From contig JAPMTS010000003.1 in NCBI GenBank assembly GCA_026552955.1, forward strand, positions 231,763-271,946: DNA of 40,184 nt, read 5' to 3'. This DNA comes from Candidatus Methanoperedens sp. (GTDB lineage: Archaea; Halobacteriota; Methanosarcinia; Methanosarcinales; Methanoperedenaceae). The stretch's first letter is position 1. Each line of letters begins with the position of its first letter. A program made the translations under genes and the position numbers. Below are positions 1-8,213 of the stretch, one piece after another. The notes under the pieces are model-generated. The model was not told the origin of the DNA. It did not search any database and saw nothing but the letters and a program-made list of their open reading frames with translations.

Positions 1-404
1 TTTGTCCAAAAAGTTTCCTCTAACTTTTGATTATTCATGCGTGCATCAAGCAGGATTTCATTTATGGGCTGCTTAATAACACATGTCTTAAGGATCGAAT
101 ACCACATATATGTAATATATAATATCAAAATAAAACCCATGAGTTCGGAGAATTCAAAAACAAGATATGAATTACGAAGTCCTGTCTCTTCAAAAAATTC
201 ATGCATAATGAAAAAAAAACTCACGAAAAATATAATTATAAAATTATTTTTTATAAATGAATCAGTTATGAATACCCTGGACTTTAATTCATTTTTGTCG
301 ATGTTTTGCCAGATCAACCATATTTGAACAGACAGGAAGATCATTATTAAATATATAGCAAAAATAAGAAATTCCAGATATTTATGAATTATATATTCAT
401 TCAT
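1..404 (-). CDS. Membrane protein, 3' end cut off by window edge
   Basis: The minus strand is open without a stop from an ATG at 404-402 to the window edge, giving about 134 residues of a protein whose C-terminus lies outside. It starts MNEYIIHKYLEFLIF. I see three hydrophobic segments, at about residues 10-33, 53-71 and 82-105, separated by short charged loops. A lysine/glutamate-rich stretch (near NNQKLEETFW) follows and may be cytoplasmic. A purine-rich GAGGAG lies about 18 nt upstream of the ATG, which is far for a Shine-Dalgarno site, but no other in-frame start exists before the upstream stop at 432-434. The general look is that of the short membrane domains that precede signalling modules in methanogenic archaea, but no family can be named. 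A plus-strand frame at 37-327 is a shadow. Confidence 0.6.
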   Translation of the reverse strand, partial: MNEYIIHKYLEFLIFAIYLIMIFLSVQIWLIWQNIDKNELKSRVFITDSFIKNNFIIIFFVSFFFIMHEFFEETGLRNSYLVFEFSELMGFILILYITYMWYSILKTCVIKQPINEILLDARMNNQKLEETFWT

Positions 405-679
405 ATTTTGACCGTCTTTTGGCTCCTCTTTTCAGAAAACAATACCAATTATTGATTCGATTGACTCCCTATATAAATCTTCGCAAATCTTGTGATCGTT
501 TCAATTTTTGTTGTTGAATAAAAGTGAAGTTGACTCATAGTGTCTAACAAGTTGAGACCTTTGACAGGATTTACAGGATTATCAAGACATGAACTCAAAA
601 AGAGGAAATTCAGAAGACTGCTAAAAATTACACCAACAGGTATTGTAACTGGCACCAAATCTTTCCTTTTATTTGTCAC
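405..679. other. Gap with no convincing gene; short degenerate ORF
   Basis: Between the partial membrane protein and UPF0210 there is no gene I can support. A minus-strand frame of 76 codons (449-679) begins exactly next to the UPF0210 stop. Its composition is irregular and it contains a near-duplicated phrase, CCTGTAAATCCTGTCA (plus-strand complement near 570-590), a type of simple repeat common in intergenic DNA. I read it as non-coding or as a remnant. Confidence 0.4.
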
Positions 680-2038
680 CTAATTCCTCATGCTTGTGAC
701 AGGGGCTGGCATCCTTCCACCCCGCAGTATAAAATCATTGGAACTAAAGTTGCTTATGTTCATCACATAAGTCTCGCCAAGAAGTCCCCCGAAATTCACA
801 TAATCTCCCGCCTTCTTCCCCGGTACTGGAATGAGCCTTACTCCGGTGGTCTTATTGTTAATGACCCCTATGGCAAGCTCATCTGCAATAATAGCTGAAA
901 TGGTCTGCGCTTTTGCATCCCCCGGAATCGCGATCATATCAAGCCCTACCGAGCAAACAGCAGTAAACGCTTCAAGTTTTTCTATGGAAAGCGCCCCAAC
1001 CCTGACGGCTTCATTCATGCAGGAATCCTCACTCACCGGAATGAAAGTGCCGCTTAAGCCCCCAACGTTCCCTGATGCCATAGCTCCGCCTTTTTTTACT
1101 GCATCCACAAGGAGAGAAAGTGCGGCAGTGCTTCCCGGCGCCCCCATTTTCTCAACACCCATCATTTCCACGATTCCAGCCACTGAATCACCCACTTTTG
1201 TGGTTGAAGCAAGTGAGATATCCACGATCCCGAAAGGTACTGAAAGATTTTTAGCAAGCTCTCTTCCGATAAGCTCTCCTGCTCTTGTTATTTTAAATGC
1301 AGTTCGCTTTATGACCCCGGAAAGCTCTGTAAGATCGCAGTCCCTGTTCTGTTCCACAACGCTTCTCACAACCCCGGGCCCGCTTATCCCGATATTCAAT
1401 GAGAAATCAGGTTCACCAACCCCGTGGAAAGCCCCCGCCATGAAAGGATTATCCTCCGGTGCATTCGCAAAAATCACGAACCTGGCGCATCCGATCCCGT
1501 TCTCCGTTCTGTCCGCAATTTCTTTCAAGGTTTTTCCCAGCATTATGATAGCATCCATGTTCATACCCGAAACAGTCGAAGCAACATTCAGGAAACCGCA
1601 TACTCTTTCAGTACTCGAGAATACTTCAGGAAGTGAGTCGATGAGACGTTTATCCGCCCGTGTCATACCTTTCTGGACAAGCGCCCCAAAACCTCCGATG
1701 AAATCAATACCCACATCCCTTGATGCTTTGTCCAGGGTCTTTGCAATCTCAAGAGGAGCATCAACCTCCTCACAGGCTTCGATGATAAGTGATACTGGAG
1801 TGACCGATATCCTTTTATTTATTATTGGGATGCCGTATTTATCTTCAAGCTCATGGGCTTCATGTATAAGCCTTCGCCCATATCCGGACACCCTGTCATA
1901 CACATTATCCTTGAAAATATCTAGGTCTGAATTGATACAATCCTTAAGGTTTATTCCCAGAGTCACGGTCCTGATATCAAAATTATGATATAGGGTCATC
2001 CTGACCGTTTCCATTACTTCTTCAAGTGAATATTCCAT
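680..2038 (-). CDS. UPF0210 (DUF711) family protein
   Basis: A 452-residue protein matching the full length of the UPF0210/DUF711 family, whose biochemical role is not established. Recognisable features are the N-terminal MEYSLEEVMETVRMT, a glycine-rich segment (GAPGSTAALSLLVDAVKKGG, around residues 300-320) and a conserved central GCARFVIFANAPEDNPFMAG stretch. It is cytoplasmic, with no signal peptide. It lies 3 nt downstream of the UPF0237 ACT-domain gene, an arrangement widespread in bacteria and archaea, which suggests the ACT protein senses a small molecule for, or binds to, this protein. The start is the ATG at 2038. A long antisense frame (831-1988) is a codon-bias shadow. Family identification is confident; function is unknown. 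Confidence 0.93.
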   Translation of the reverse strand: MEYSLEEVMETVRMTLYHNFDIRTVTLGINLKDCINSDLDIFKDNVYDRVSGYGRRLIHEAHELEDKYGIPIINKRISVTPVSLIIEACEEVDAPLEIAKTLDKASRDVGIDFIGGFGALVQKGMTRADKRLIDSLPEVFSSTERVCGFLNVASTVSGMNMDAIIMLGKTLKEIADRTENGIGCARFVIFANAPEDNPFMAGAFHGVGEPDFSLNIGISGPGVVRSVVEQNRDCDLTELSGVIKRTAFKITRAGELIGRELAKNLSVPFGIVDISLASTTKVGDSVAGIVEMMGVEKMGAPGSTAALSLLVDAVKKGGAMASGNVGGLSGTFIPVSEDSCMNEAVRVGALSIEKLEAFTAVCSVGLDMIAIPGDAKAQTISAIIADELAIGVINNKTTGVRLIPVPGKKAGDYVNFGGLLGETYVMNISNFSSNDFILRGGRMPAPVTSMRN

Positions 2039-2041
2039 GAA

Positions 2042-2320
2042 TTACACCCTGTGCATGGTCCTGAAGATGTTCTCATTCTGAACCTGGATCTTAAGATGCA
2101 TCTCATCCTCTATTGTTGAAAGCTCTTTTTTCAACTGGCTTATGGTTATTGGAGAATCGGTGATATCCGCAAGCATGGTCATCACAAAATATCCCCCCAT
2201 TATTTTCTGATTAAGGTCTTCGATATTGATATTATGTGCAAAAACAGCATTTGAAATTCTCGCGATTATTCCTTTCTGGTCTTTTCCAATCACGGTAATA
2301 AATATCAGCTCTCTTTTCAT
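2042..2320 (-). CDS. UPF0237 family ACT-domain protein
   Basis: A 92-residue single ACT domain starting MKRELIFITVIGKDQKGIIA. The GKDQKGIIARIS loop is the typical ligand-binding turn of ACT domains related to GcvR and amino-acid sensors. The frame is open to an ATG at 2339, but I prefer the ATG at 2320. It is preceded by AGAGGT with 5-6 nt spacing, and the resulting length matches the family (about 90 residues). Translation is probably coupled to UPF0210, which starts 3 nt after this stop. A TATA-like box (ATATTTAAA, 2372-2380) lies at the right distance for a leader of about 30 nt. The likely role is amino-acid or small-ligand sensing; the ligand is not known. Confidence 0.9.
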   Translation of the reverse strand: MKRELIFITVIGKDQKGIIARISNAVFAHNINIEDLNQKIMGGYFVMTMLADITDSPITISQLKKELSTIEDEMHLKIQVQNENIFRTMHRV

Positions 2321-2371
2321 ATTAACCTCTTTTGTAATCATCCATGCTAGTTATGCATATTCTCATTGTAG

Positions 2372-2380
2372 TTTAAATAT
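2372..2380 (-). promoter_or_regulatory. TATA box for UPF0237-UPF0210 operon
   Basis: ATATTTAAA on the minus strand, 52 nt upstream of the chosen ATG at 2320. An archaeal TATA box places transcription start about 25 nt downstream (near 2350), leaving a leader of about 30 nt that contains the AGAGGT site. Confidence 0.45.
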
Positions 2381-2446
2381 TATTGATACAATCCCGAAAT
2401 TATCCTGTTTTTTTCAAGGACTGCATCCACGCTATTAGTATTTTGG

Positions 2447-2472
2447 CATCATTCTAATGATGATTACAATCA
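2447..2472. promoter_or_regulatory. Overlapping inverted repeats, possible operator
   Basis: Two perfect palindromes share an arm: CATCATT-CT-AATGATG (2447-2462) and ATGATT-AC-AATCAT (2459-2472). They sit in the divergent intergenic region between UPF0237 and the surface protein, about 30 nt upstream of the plus-strand TATA box, where an activator or repressor could act. AT-rich sequence makes chance palindromes more likely, so confidence is modest. Confidence 0.3.
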
Positions 2473-2499
2473 TTTTTAAAATAATTATACAGAAATAAG

Positions 2500-2510
2500 T
2501 TTAAATAATT
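2500..2510 (+). promoter_or_regulatory. TATA box for surface protein gene
   Basis: TTTAAATAATT on the plus strand, about 100 nt before the start at 2607. It predicts a transcription start near 2535 and a leader of about 75 nt. It is the best TATA match in this divergent region for the plus strand. Confidence 0.4.
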
Positions 2511-2606
2511 ATGATATTATATTCAACATTACAGGCCAACAATGGCAATGATTCGATATAGATAGGTATCGAACGAGTACCTTAGCCGTTTACACGGATC
2601 AGGGAT

Positions 2607-4637
2607 GTGAAGGATATGTATTCAAAATTAAATTCCAATTTAAAGAAACTGAATTCAACCATCACAAGGCGCCTTATGTATAAGGTGCTTTTGTGCAGTA
2701 TATTTGTTTCGATCAGTGCTATGCCAATTATTCTCAACGCTTCAGCACTCGGTCCTGAGACATGGACTAACCTGGCGGGCTACACTTTGACCGCAAAGAA
2801 AATGGCCATATCGATCATATCACCGACAGAGGGACAGGAATTCACGACTTCATCCATTACAGTGGATGGAATAGTTTCGAATTATGCAGGAGATATAAAT
2901 GTAACTGTGAAAGTTGGGGGAGTTACACATGGATATACAATAATAAGCGGCGGTCAAACATGGACATATTCTTCATTAGAACTCACAGAAGGATCGAATA
3001 ACATAACGGCAATAGCTATAGATGCTTCCAGCAATTACGACCAGGCCACGGTTAATGTGATTTATACTCCACTGGATACTGAAAAGCCGATAATCTCGAT
3101 CATATCACCGACAGAAGGACAGGAATTCACGACATCACCCATTCCAGTGAATGGAAGTGCATCGGACAATAAAGGTCTCAGTAAGGTGGAAGTGAAAGTT
3201 GGGACAGGTTCATGGATTACAGTCACGGGAAGTAGTTCGTGGACATATTCTTCAATGCCACTTGCACAAGGATGGAACATCATAACAGCAAGAGCTACTG
3301 ATACTTCCGATAATATCAACGAAACATCGGTTAATGTGACATATACTCCCCCAGACACTGAAAAGCCGTCAATATCGATCGTATCACCGACAGAGGGGCA
3401 TGTATTCACGACTTCATCCATAACAGTGAATGGAACTGCTTCGGATAATGCAGCGCTGAGCAAGGTGGAAGTGAAAGTTGGGACAGGTTCGTGGGTGACA
3501 GTCACTGGCACCTCTTCATGGAACATATCATCAATAACACTGATAGAAGGAACAAATAATATAACAGCAAGAGCTACTGATACTTCCGATAATACAAACG
3601 AAACATCGGTTAATGTGATATATGCACCACAGGGTATTACAAACCTGGTTATTTCGATCGCATCACCGACAGATGGGGATGAATTCAATAGTTCATCCAT
3701 AGAAGTTAGCGGAACTGCATTGAACAATTCCACTTTTAGAATGGTAGAAGTAAAAGTAAACAACGGATCCTGGGAAAATGCATCTGGAGCAGACCCATGG
3801 AACATCACGGTACTGTTGTCTGTAGGTTCAAATACGATATATGCAAGAGCAAATTATACGAATTCAAATTCCAATAATGCATCAATAACGGTAACCTACA
3901 CTCCACTTCCTGATACAAACCCTCCTCCAAGGAATAGTGGTGGCGGCGGCGGTGGAGGAGGAGGAGGAGGCGGTGGAGGATCCGGTGAACAATATTCAAA
4001 CATTGATGTGAATGAGAAATATGATTGGCCGATCTACAAAGATAGAATGACCACCTATAGTTTCAAAAGCGTAAAAAATCCCATTATTTATGTGAACATC
4101 ACAGGAAATACTAATAATGATGTTATTACTGCGATGGTCGAAGCCCTGAAGGGTACTTCTTCCCTTGTGACATCCGCTGCACCGGGCAATGTATACAAGA
4201 ATGTAAATATCTGGATAGGAACATCGGGTTTTGCAACACCAAGGAACATAAAGGATGCAATTATAAGGTTCAGGGTTGACAACTCATGGATCAGCTCAAA
4301 TGGTGATATAAAATTGGTGAGATGGGATGGAAGCAATTGGATAACTCTTAAGACTTCAGAAATTACGAAAGATGATTTATTCACTTATTTTGAAGCGAAT
4401 ACCGATAGCTTTTCACCTTTCGCGATTACCTCTTTGAAAGAAACGCTAACAATGGAAAGCATATTTTCATCAGAAAAAACTCCTGCTGAGAAAGGAGCAA
4501 AAACTGGTGAAAATAAGACCAAAGGAAATAAACCCGAAAGCGATACATCAAATCTTCTTGTGAACTGGTTTATTATCGGCGGGATTTTCGTATTAGTTGG
4601 TTTGATCATTGAGGTTCTCAAGATGAAAAAGAAGTGA
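2607..4637 (+). CDS. Secreted/anchored surface protein with Ig-like repeats and PGF-pre-PGF domain
   Basis: A 676-residue extracellular protein. Residues 24-47 form a signal peptide after an unusually long, lysine-rich n-region. Four homologous repeats of about 94 residues follow, beginning near residues 67, 161, 254 and 348. Each opens with a variant of SIISPTEGQEFTTSSITVNG and contains KVEVKVGTGSW and an NETSVNVTYTP-like closing strand; this is the bacterial Ig / glucodextranase-B type of fold. Next come a run of 14 glycines (near residues 447-460) and a PGF-pre-PGF-like domain (about 470-610, with GDIKLVRWDGSNW and TDSFSPFAIT). A charged linker and one C-terminal membrane helix (about 650-671) ending KMKKK finish the protein. 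Many N-x-S/T sequons suggest N-glycosylation. The start may be the GTG at 2607 or the ATG at 2616; neither has a good ribosome site. It is probably an S-layer-associated or adhesive protein. Confidence 0.88.
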   Translation: MKDMYSKLNSNLKKLNSTITRRLMYKVLLCSIFVSISAMPIILNASALGPETWTNLAGYTLTAKKMAISIISPTEGQEFTTSSITVDGIVSNYAGDINVTVKVGGVTHGYTIISGGQTWTYSSLELTEGSNNITAIAIDASSNYDQATVNVIYTPLDTEKPIISIISPTEGQEFTTSPIPVNGSASDNKGLSKVEVKVGTGSWITVTGSSSWTYSSMPLAQGWNIITARATDTSDNINETSVNVTYTPPDTEKPSISIVSPTEGHVFTTSSITVNGTASDNAALSKVEVKVGTGSWVTVTGTSSWNISSITLIEGTNNITARATDTSDNTNETSVNVIYAPQGITNLVISIASPTDGDEFNSSSIEVSGTALNNSTFRMVEVKVNNGSWENASGADPWNITVLLSVGSNTIYARANYTNSNSNNASITVTYTPLPDTNPPPRNSGGGGGGGGGGGGGGSGEQYSNIDVNEKYDWPIYKDRMTTYSFKSVKNPIIYVNITGNTNNDVITAMVEALKGTSSLVTSAAPGNVYKNVNIWIGTSGFATPRNIKDAIIRFRVDNSWISSNGDIKLVRWDGSNWITLKTSEITKDDLFTYFEANTDSFSPFAITSLKETLTMESIFSSEKTPAEKGAKTGENKTKGNKPESDTSNLLVNWFIIGGIFVLVGLIIEVLKMKKK

Positions 4638-4654
4638 ACGATACCTTTAAAAGG

Positions 4655-4675
4655 AAGGGGTATTCTCTACCCCTT
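4655..4675 (+). terminator. Hairpin after surface protein gene
   Basis: AAGGGGTA, a 5-nt loop TTCTC, then TACCCCTT gives a perfect 8-bp stem, 17 nt after the stop codon at 4637. No U-tract follows, so it may act as a 3'-end stabiliser rather than an intrinsic terminator. Confidence 0.5.
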
Positions 4676-4979
4676 CGTATGAAAGATCTCTCTCGTCCAA
4701 ACATGTTGAACGAGTAAAAGACATACTTCCCAAGCAAACCACTCAATAAATAAGTTATACAAGTGTTAGATTGTTTAAACAAATATAATTTTATAATTAA
4801 TTAATATTTTAATATATATTTAAAATATAGATTAGCTCCACTATGCATTAACAAGATTTAAATCCCGATAGCTGCCTAACCGTTTGAAGAAATTTCCTCT
4901 ACAGTAAACCCTGCTTTAGAGATTATCCTGCTAAACCATAACAAATAATGGCTGAAATTGTGGACGCAGGTTCGACGAA
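4676..4979 (+). other. AT-rich intergenic region with TATA-like stretch
   Basis: About 300 bases without a gene. The middle (about 4780-4830) is almost pure A/T and contains ATATATATTTAAAATATAG (4812-4830), the best candidate promoter for the glycosyltransferase at 4980. That would give a leader of over 100 nt. I see no RNA gene and no other structure. Confidence 0.35.
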
Positions 4980-7900
4980 ATGAAAGCGAGCTTACAAACA
5001 GGATGGAAAAATATAATACATGGGCAGATAAAAGACCTGATATTATATTATGATAATATGTTCAATAGAATAAATAAACAATACCTTGCCGTTTTTCTCG
5101 CTTTACTGATCTCATTTCTTATCAGGATCTTTTTTTCACAGTTCAGTGGTTATAAGGTGGATGTCCTTGACTTTAAACTGTGGTCACAGGCAGTCTATAA
5201 TAGTGGTTTTGCAGATTTCTATTCAAGTATCTGGTCAGATTATCCGCCATTTTATGTATATATACTCTGGATAGTTGGGGCAATATATAAATTATTTTTT
5301 TCTTTCAATATTGATTCAACCATTTTTACTGTCCTGATAAAACTGCCTGCCAATGTGGCAGATATTGTCACCTCATTTTTACTATTTTTAATAATAAAGA
5401 AACATGCTGATTTTAAGATAGCTTATCTGGGTATGATTTCCTATGCATTGAATCCGGGTCTTATCTATAATTCTGCAGTATGGGGCCAGGTGGACTCAAT
5501 AAATACTTTATTCATCCTGCTCGCTCTTTTTCTGATAGTTTCCGATAAACAGGAGCTTGCGGGTGCATCTATGGCCGTCGCCATCCTGACTAAACCGCAA
5601 AGTCTTGTTATTGTCCCCTTCCTCGCCCTTCTGATGGTCGCAAATGGAAATTATTTGAGAATGGCAAAAACCATTATATCGTTTGCAATTGCATTCCTGG
5701 TAATAGCATTCCCGTTCTTCCAAAAAATTCCGCTATACCAATTACTGAAAATATATACTTCCGGTTATAGCCAATATGCTTATAATTCCATAAATGCTTT
5801 TAATTTCTGGGCATTTCTGGGATTCTGGAAATCAGATGAAACCGCTTTATTATTTCTCAGCTATAAGCATTGGGGGTATATTCTATTCGGTTCACTGATT
5901 ATTTATCTTGCATTGATCACAATCGCAAGTAAAGATAATAGAAATATTTACATAGCCTGCGCAATTTTATTCTTCGGATTTTTCATGCTCTTTACCCGCG
6001 TGCATGAAAGGTATCTTTTTCCCATGTTTGCACCGCTTATACTTGCAGCAAGTATTGACAAACGTTTGAATTATATTTACTGGATATCTTCATTCACTTT
6101 CCTGTTCAACCTCCATTATGTACTGCAATTTTTAAACAATGACCAATTTATTCCGGATGGAAATCCTTATGTGCTGCTCACTTCAGGGATAAATTCAGTC
6201 CTATTTATCTATGCACTCTACTGTTTCTCGGACAAAAACCCTGGAATAATTAAAAATTTTTTGATGAAAGGCAAGAACCTGATTTCCGAATTTTTTCATC
6301 CAGCCTCATTTAATATGTATCTTGCCATTTTCCTGGTAGTGCTTGCTATATTATCCATTTTTTCAAGCACTGCAGGGTTTATTTATGCGATATTCCTTAC
6401 ACTTTTCTTGCCCGGTTTTGTTTTTGTTAACATTTTTTTCAAAGACCTTGAAATGCTTGAAAAGCTGGTGCTGACCCTGTTTTTGAGTGTTATTTTCTCA
6501 ACCCAGCTTGTTTATTGGATTTCAATTATTATAGGCTATTCGAAGATATCAATCCTGATAGCCGGTCTTATCTTTCTGCCTGCCATATTTTTCATTCGGA
6601 TTGGAAAACCGGATTTTCGCGGATTTAGACATCCTGCCATTTTCCTTTCCACGGGCGTCTTCCTGATATTCTCCATTGTCCTTTCAAGCTCAGTCTGGGT
6701 TTTCCAGGGGGATAATATACTTCTTTCCGGTTCCAACTGGCAGGATACTCCCATGCATCTCGGGATAATCGAGAGCATTAACCAGGGAAACTTCCCGCCT
6801 GATATGCCTTATTATTCCGGGGTAAGGATGACCTACCATTACTTTGTGGATTTTCATACCGCAATAATTGAAAAAATGTCAGATATGTTCAATCCCAGGC
6901 TCATAGTATATCTGAACAGTTTTTTTGCCGGTCTTTTTGCACTTTCAATTTATATTGTGGCAAATTACATCACAAAAAGCCATATATCAGCCACATTTGC
7001 TGTAATTATCGGGATCTTTGGCGGAGGTTTCAGTTACGTAAGATTTTTCCAGGCAATAAATTCTCATACCTGGACAAATTTTTCCGATATTTTCCTCCAG
7101 AATTATGTTATGGAATGGAAAGAATTTTTCCAGATAGTCCCGGTATTTGATGTGCTGCTCCAGTCCAGACCGCAGCTTATAGGCTTGCCTGGACTTGCAC
7201 TGACAGCTTATTTTCTTTATCGCGGACTTATTGAAAAAGACAGGAAGAAAGTAATGTTATCAGGACTTATCACAGGTCTTCTTCTCCCGTTCCATATTAC
7301 TGCATTTTTTTCAATAGGATTGATTTTCACGCTCCTTGTGATCTATCAACTATACCAGAGGAAGTTCTGGCTGGAAGGATTCGCATATTTTTTGCTTCCA
7401 GCCCTGATTTCACTCCCTTTTCTTATGGCTCTTGACGCATCAAATGCATCTTTTTTATTATTCGCTCCCGGCTGGATGGCACCTGATAAATCCATTTATG
7501 GTTTGACCTTATTTTATATCGGAAATCTTGGTATTCCTTTTATTCTTTCATTTTTATTTATATCCATTCAGAAAAAACATACATTTTTCATGTATTCCTG
7601 GCTTCTTGCCATGTTCTTACTTCCCAACCTGGTATCTTTTACACCTGAACAATTTGATATGTACAAGTTTTTCCATTTTATGTGGATCCCGGTGGCTATT
7701 GCATCAGGTAGTGTCATTGCAGGGTTATACGTAGAAAGAAAATATCTCATTGTTGCTGTTTTGATCGTCATGTCAGTATTCACCCCATTTCTTGACGCTG
7801 CGTGGAATGTTTCTGTCAAATATCCGGGTTATAGTCTTTCGGAATATGATGCAGGGTTGTGGATAAAAGAAAACACACCACAGGGTGCTGTTTTTCTTGA

Positions 7901-8213
7901 AGTCCCTGGTATCCATTCACCTGCAACCCAGATCGCGGGAAGAATGCAAATAATGGGATACGGGACATGGGCTTACGGCCATGGGTTCAATATCTGGATA
8001 CGGGATGAAGACATTAAAAAAGCATTTCAGGGAACCAGGCAAGAAGTATTGGAGGTCGCCGGGAAATACAATGTCGGTTATGCTTATATCGGCAGTGAGG
8101 AAATGAGGCTGTACCCGGATGCAAAAGAAAAGTTTGACAGGAATTTTGATATTGTATATTCTGATAAAAAAGGAGGGATATGGGTCTACGATCTAAAAAA
8201 TCCAGCTCCTTAA
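4980..8213 (+). CDS. Large multi-spanning GT-C-like glycosyltransferase, two-part
   Basis: A 1077-residue integral membrane protein with more than 20 hydrophobic segments. The N-terminal half (about residues 30-420) resembles GT-C/DUF2029-type mannosyltransferases. After the first helix comes an acidic loop (YKVDVLDFKLWSQAV) and then SDYPPFYVYILW, the usual catalytic-loop arrangement for polyprenyl-phosphate-sugar donors. GVVWGQVDS-like (NSAVWGQVDSINT) and FTRVHERYLFPMFA motifs are also typical of this class. The C-terminal half (about 440-1077) carries a second set of helices with a conserved extracytoplasmic loop (NWQDTPMHLG, then GVRMTYHYFVDFH) and ends in a soluble tail. It may be a fusion of two GT-C modules. 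Its last 21 nt overlap the convergent PMT gene. Its role is probably transfer of sugars to lipid or surface glycoprotein. The start at 4980 lacks a clear ribosome site, and the ATG at 5058 is an alternative. Confidence 0.75.
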   Translation: MKASLQTGWKNIIHGQIKDLILYYDNMFNRINKQYLAVFLALLISFLIRIFFSQFSGYKVDVLDFKLWSQAVYNSGFADFYSSIWSDYPPFYVYILWIVGAIYKLFFSFNIDSTIFTVLIKLPANVADIVTSFLLFLIIKKHADFKIAYLGMISYALNPGLIYNSAVWGQVDSINTLFILLALFLIVSDKQELAGASMAVAILTKPQSLVIVPFLALLMVANGNYLRMAKTIISFAIAFLVIAFPFFQKIPLYQLLKIYTSGYSQYAYNSINAFNFWAFLGFWKSDETALLFLSYKHWGYILFGSLIIYLALITIASKDNRNIYIACAILFFGFFMLFTRVHERYLFPMFAPLILAASIDKRLNYIYWISSFTFLFNLHYVLQFLNNDQFIPDGNPYVLLTSGINSVLFIYALYCFSDKNPGIIKNFLMKGKNLISEFFHPASFNMYLAIFLVVLAILSIFSSTAGFIYAIFLTLFLPGFVFVNIFFKDLEMLEKLVLTLFLSVIFSTQLVYWISIIIGYSKISILIAGLIFLPAIFFIRIGKPDFRGFRHPAIFLSTGVFLIFSIVLSSSVWVFQGDNILLSGSNWQDTPMHLGIIESINQGNFPPDMPYYSGVRMTYHYFVDFHTAIIEKMSDMFNPRLIVYLNSFFAGLFALSIYIVANYITKSHISATFAVIIGIFGGGFSYVRFFQAINSHTWTNFSDIFLQNYVMEWKEFFQIVPVFDVLLQSRPQLIGLPGLALTAYFLYRGLIEKDRKKVMLSGLITGLLLPFHITAFFSIGLIFTLLVIYQLYQRKFWLEGFAYFLLPALISLPFLMALDASNASFLLFAPGWMAPDKSIYGLTLFYIGNLGIPFILSFLFISIQKKHTFFMYSWLLAMFLLPNLVSFTPEQFDMYKFFHFMWIPVAIASGSVIAGLYVERKYLIVAVLIVMSVFTPFLDAAWNVSVKYPGYSLSEYDAGLWIKENTPQGAVFLEVPGIHSPATQIAGRMQIMGYGTWAYGHGFNIWIRDEDIKKAFQGTRQEVLEVAGKYNVGYAYIGSEEMRLYPDAKEKFDRNFDIVYSDKKGGIWVYDLKNPAP

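Noticed and set aside
831-1988. Long plus-strand ORF of 385 codons opposite UPF0210
   Set aside because: It is antisense to a clear family protein, is rich in serine/threonine/proline as expected of a shadow, and has no motifs.
3062-3808. 248-codon minus-strand ORF opposite the surface protein
   Set aside because: It mirrors the Ig-repeat codons of the real gene, with no start signal or recognisable domain.
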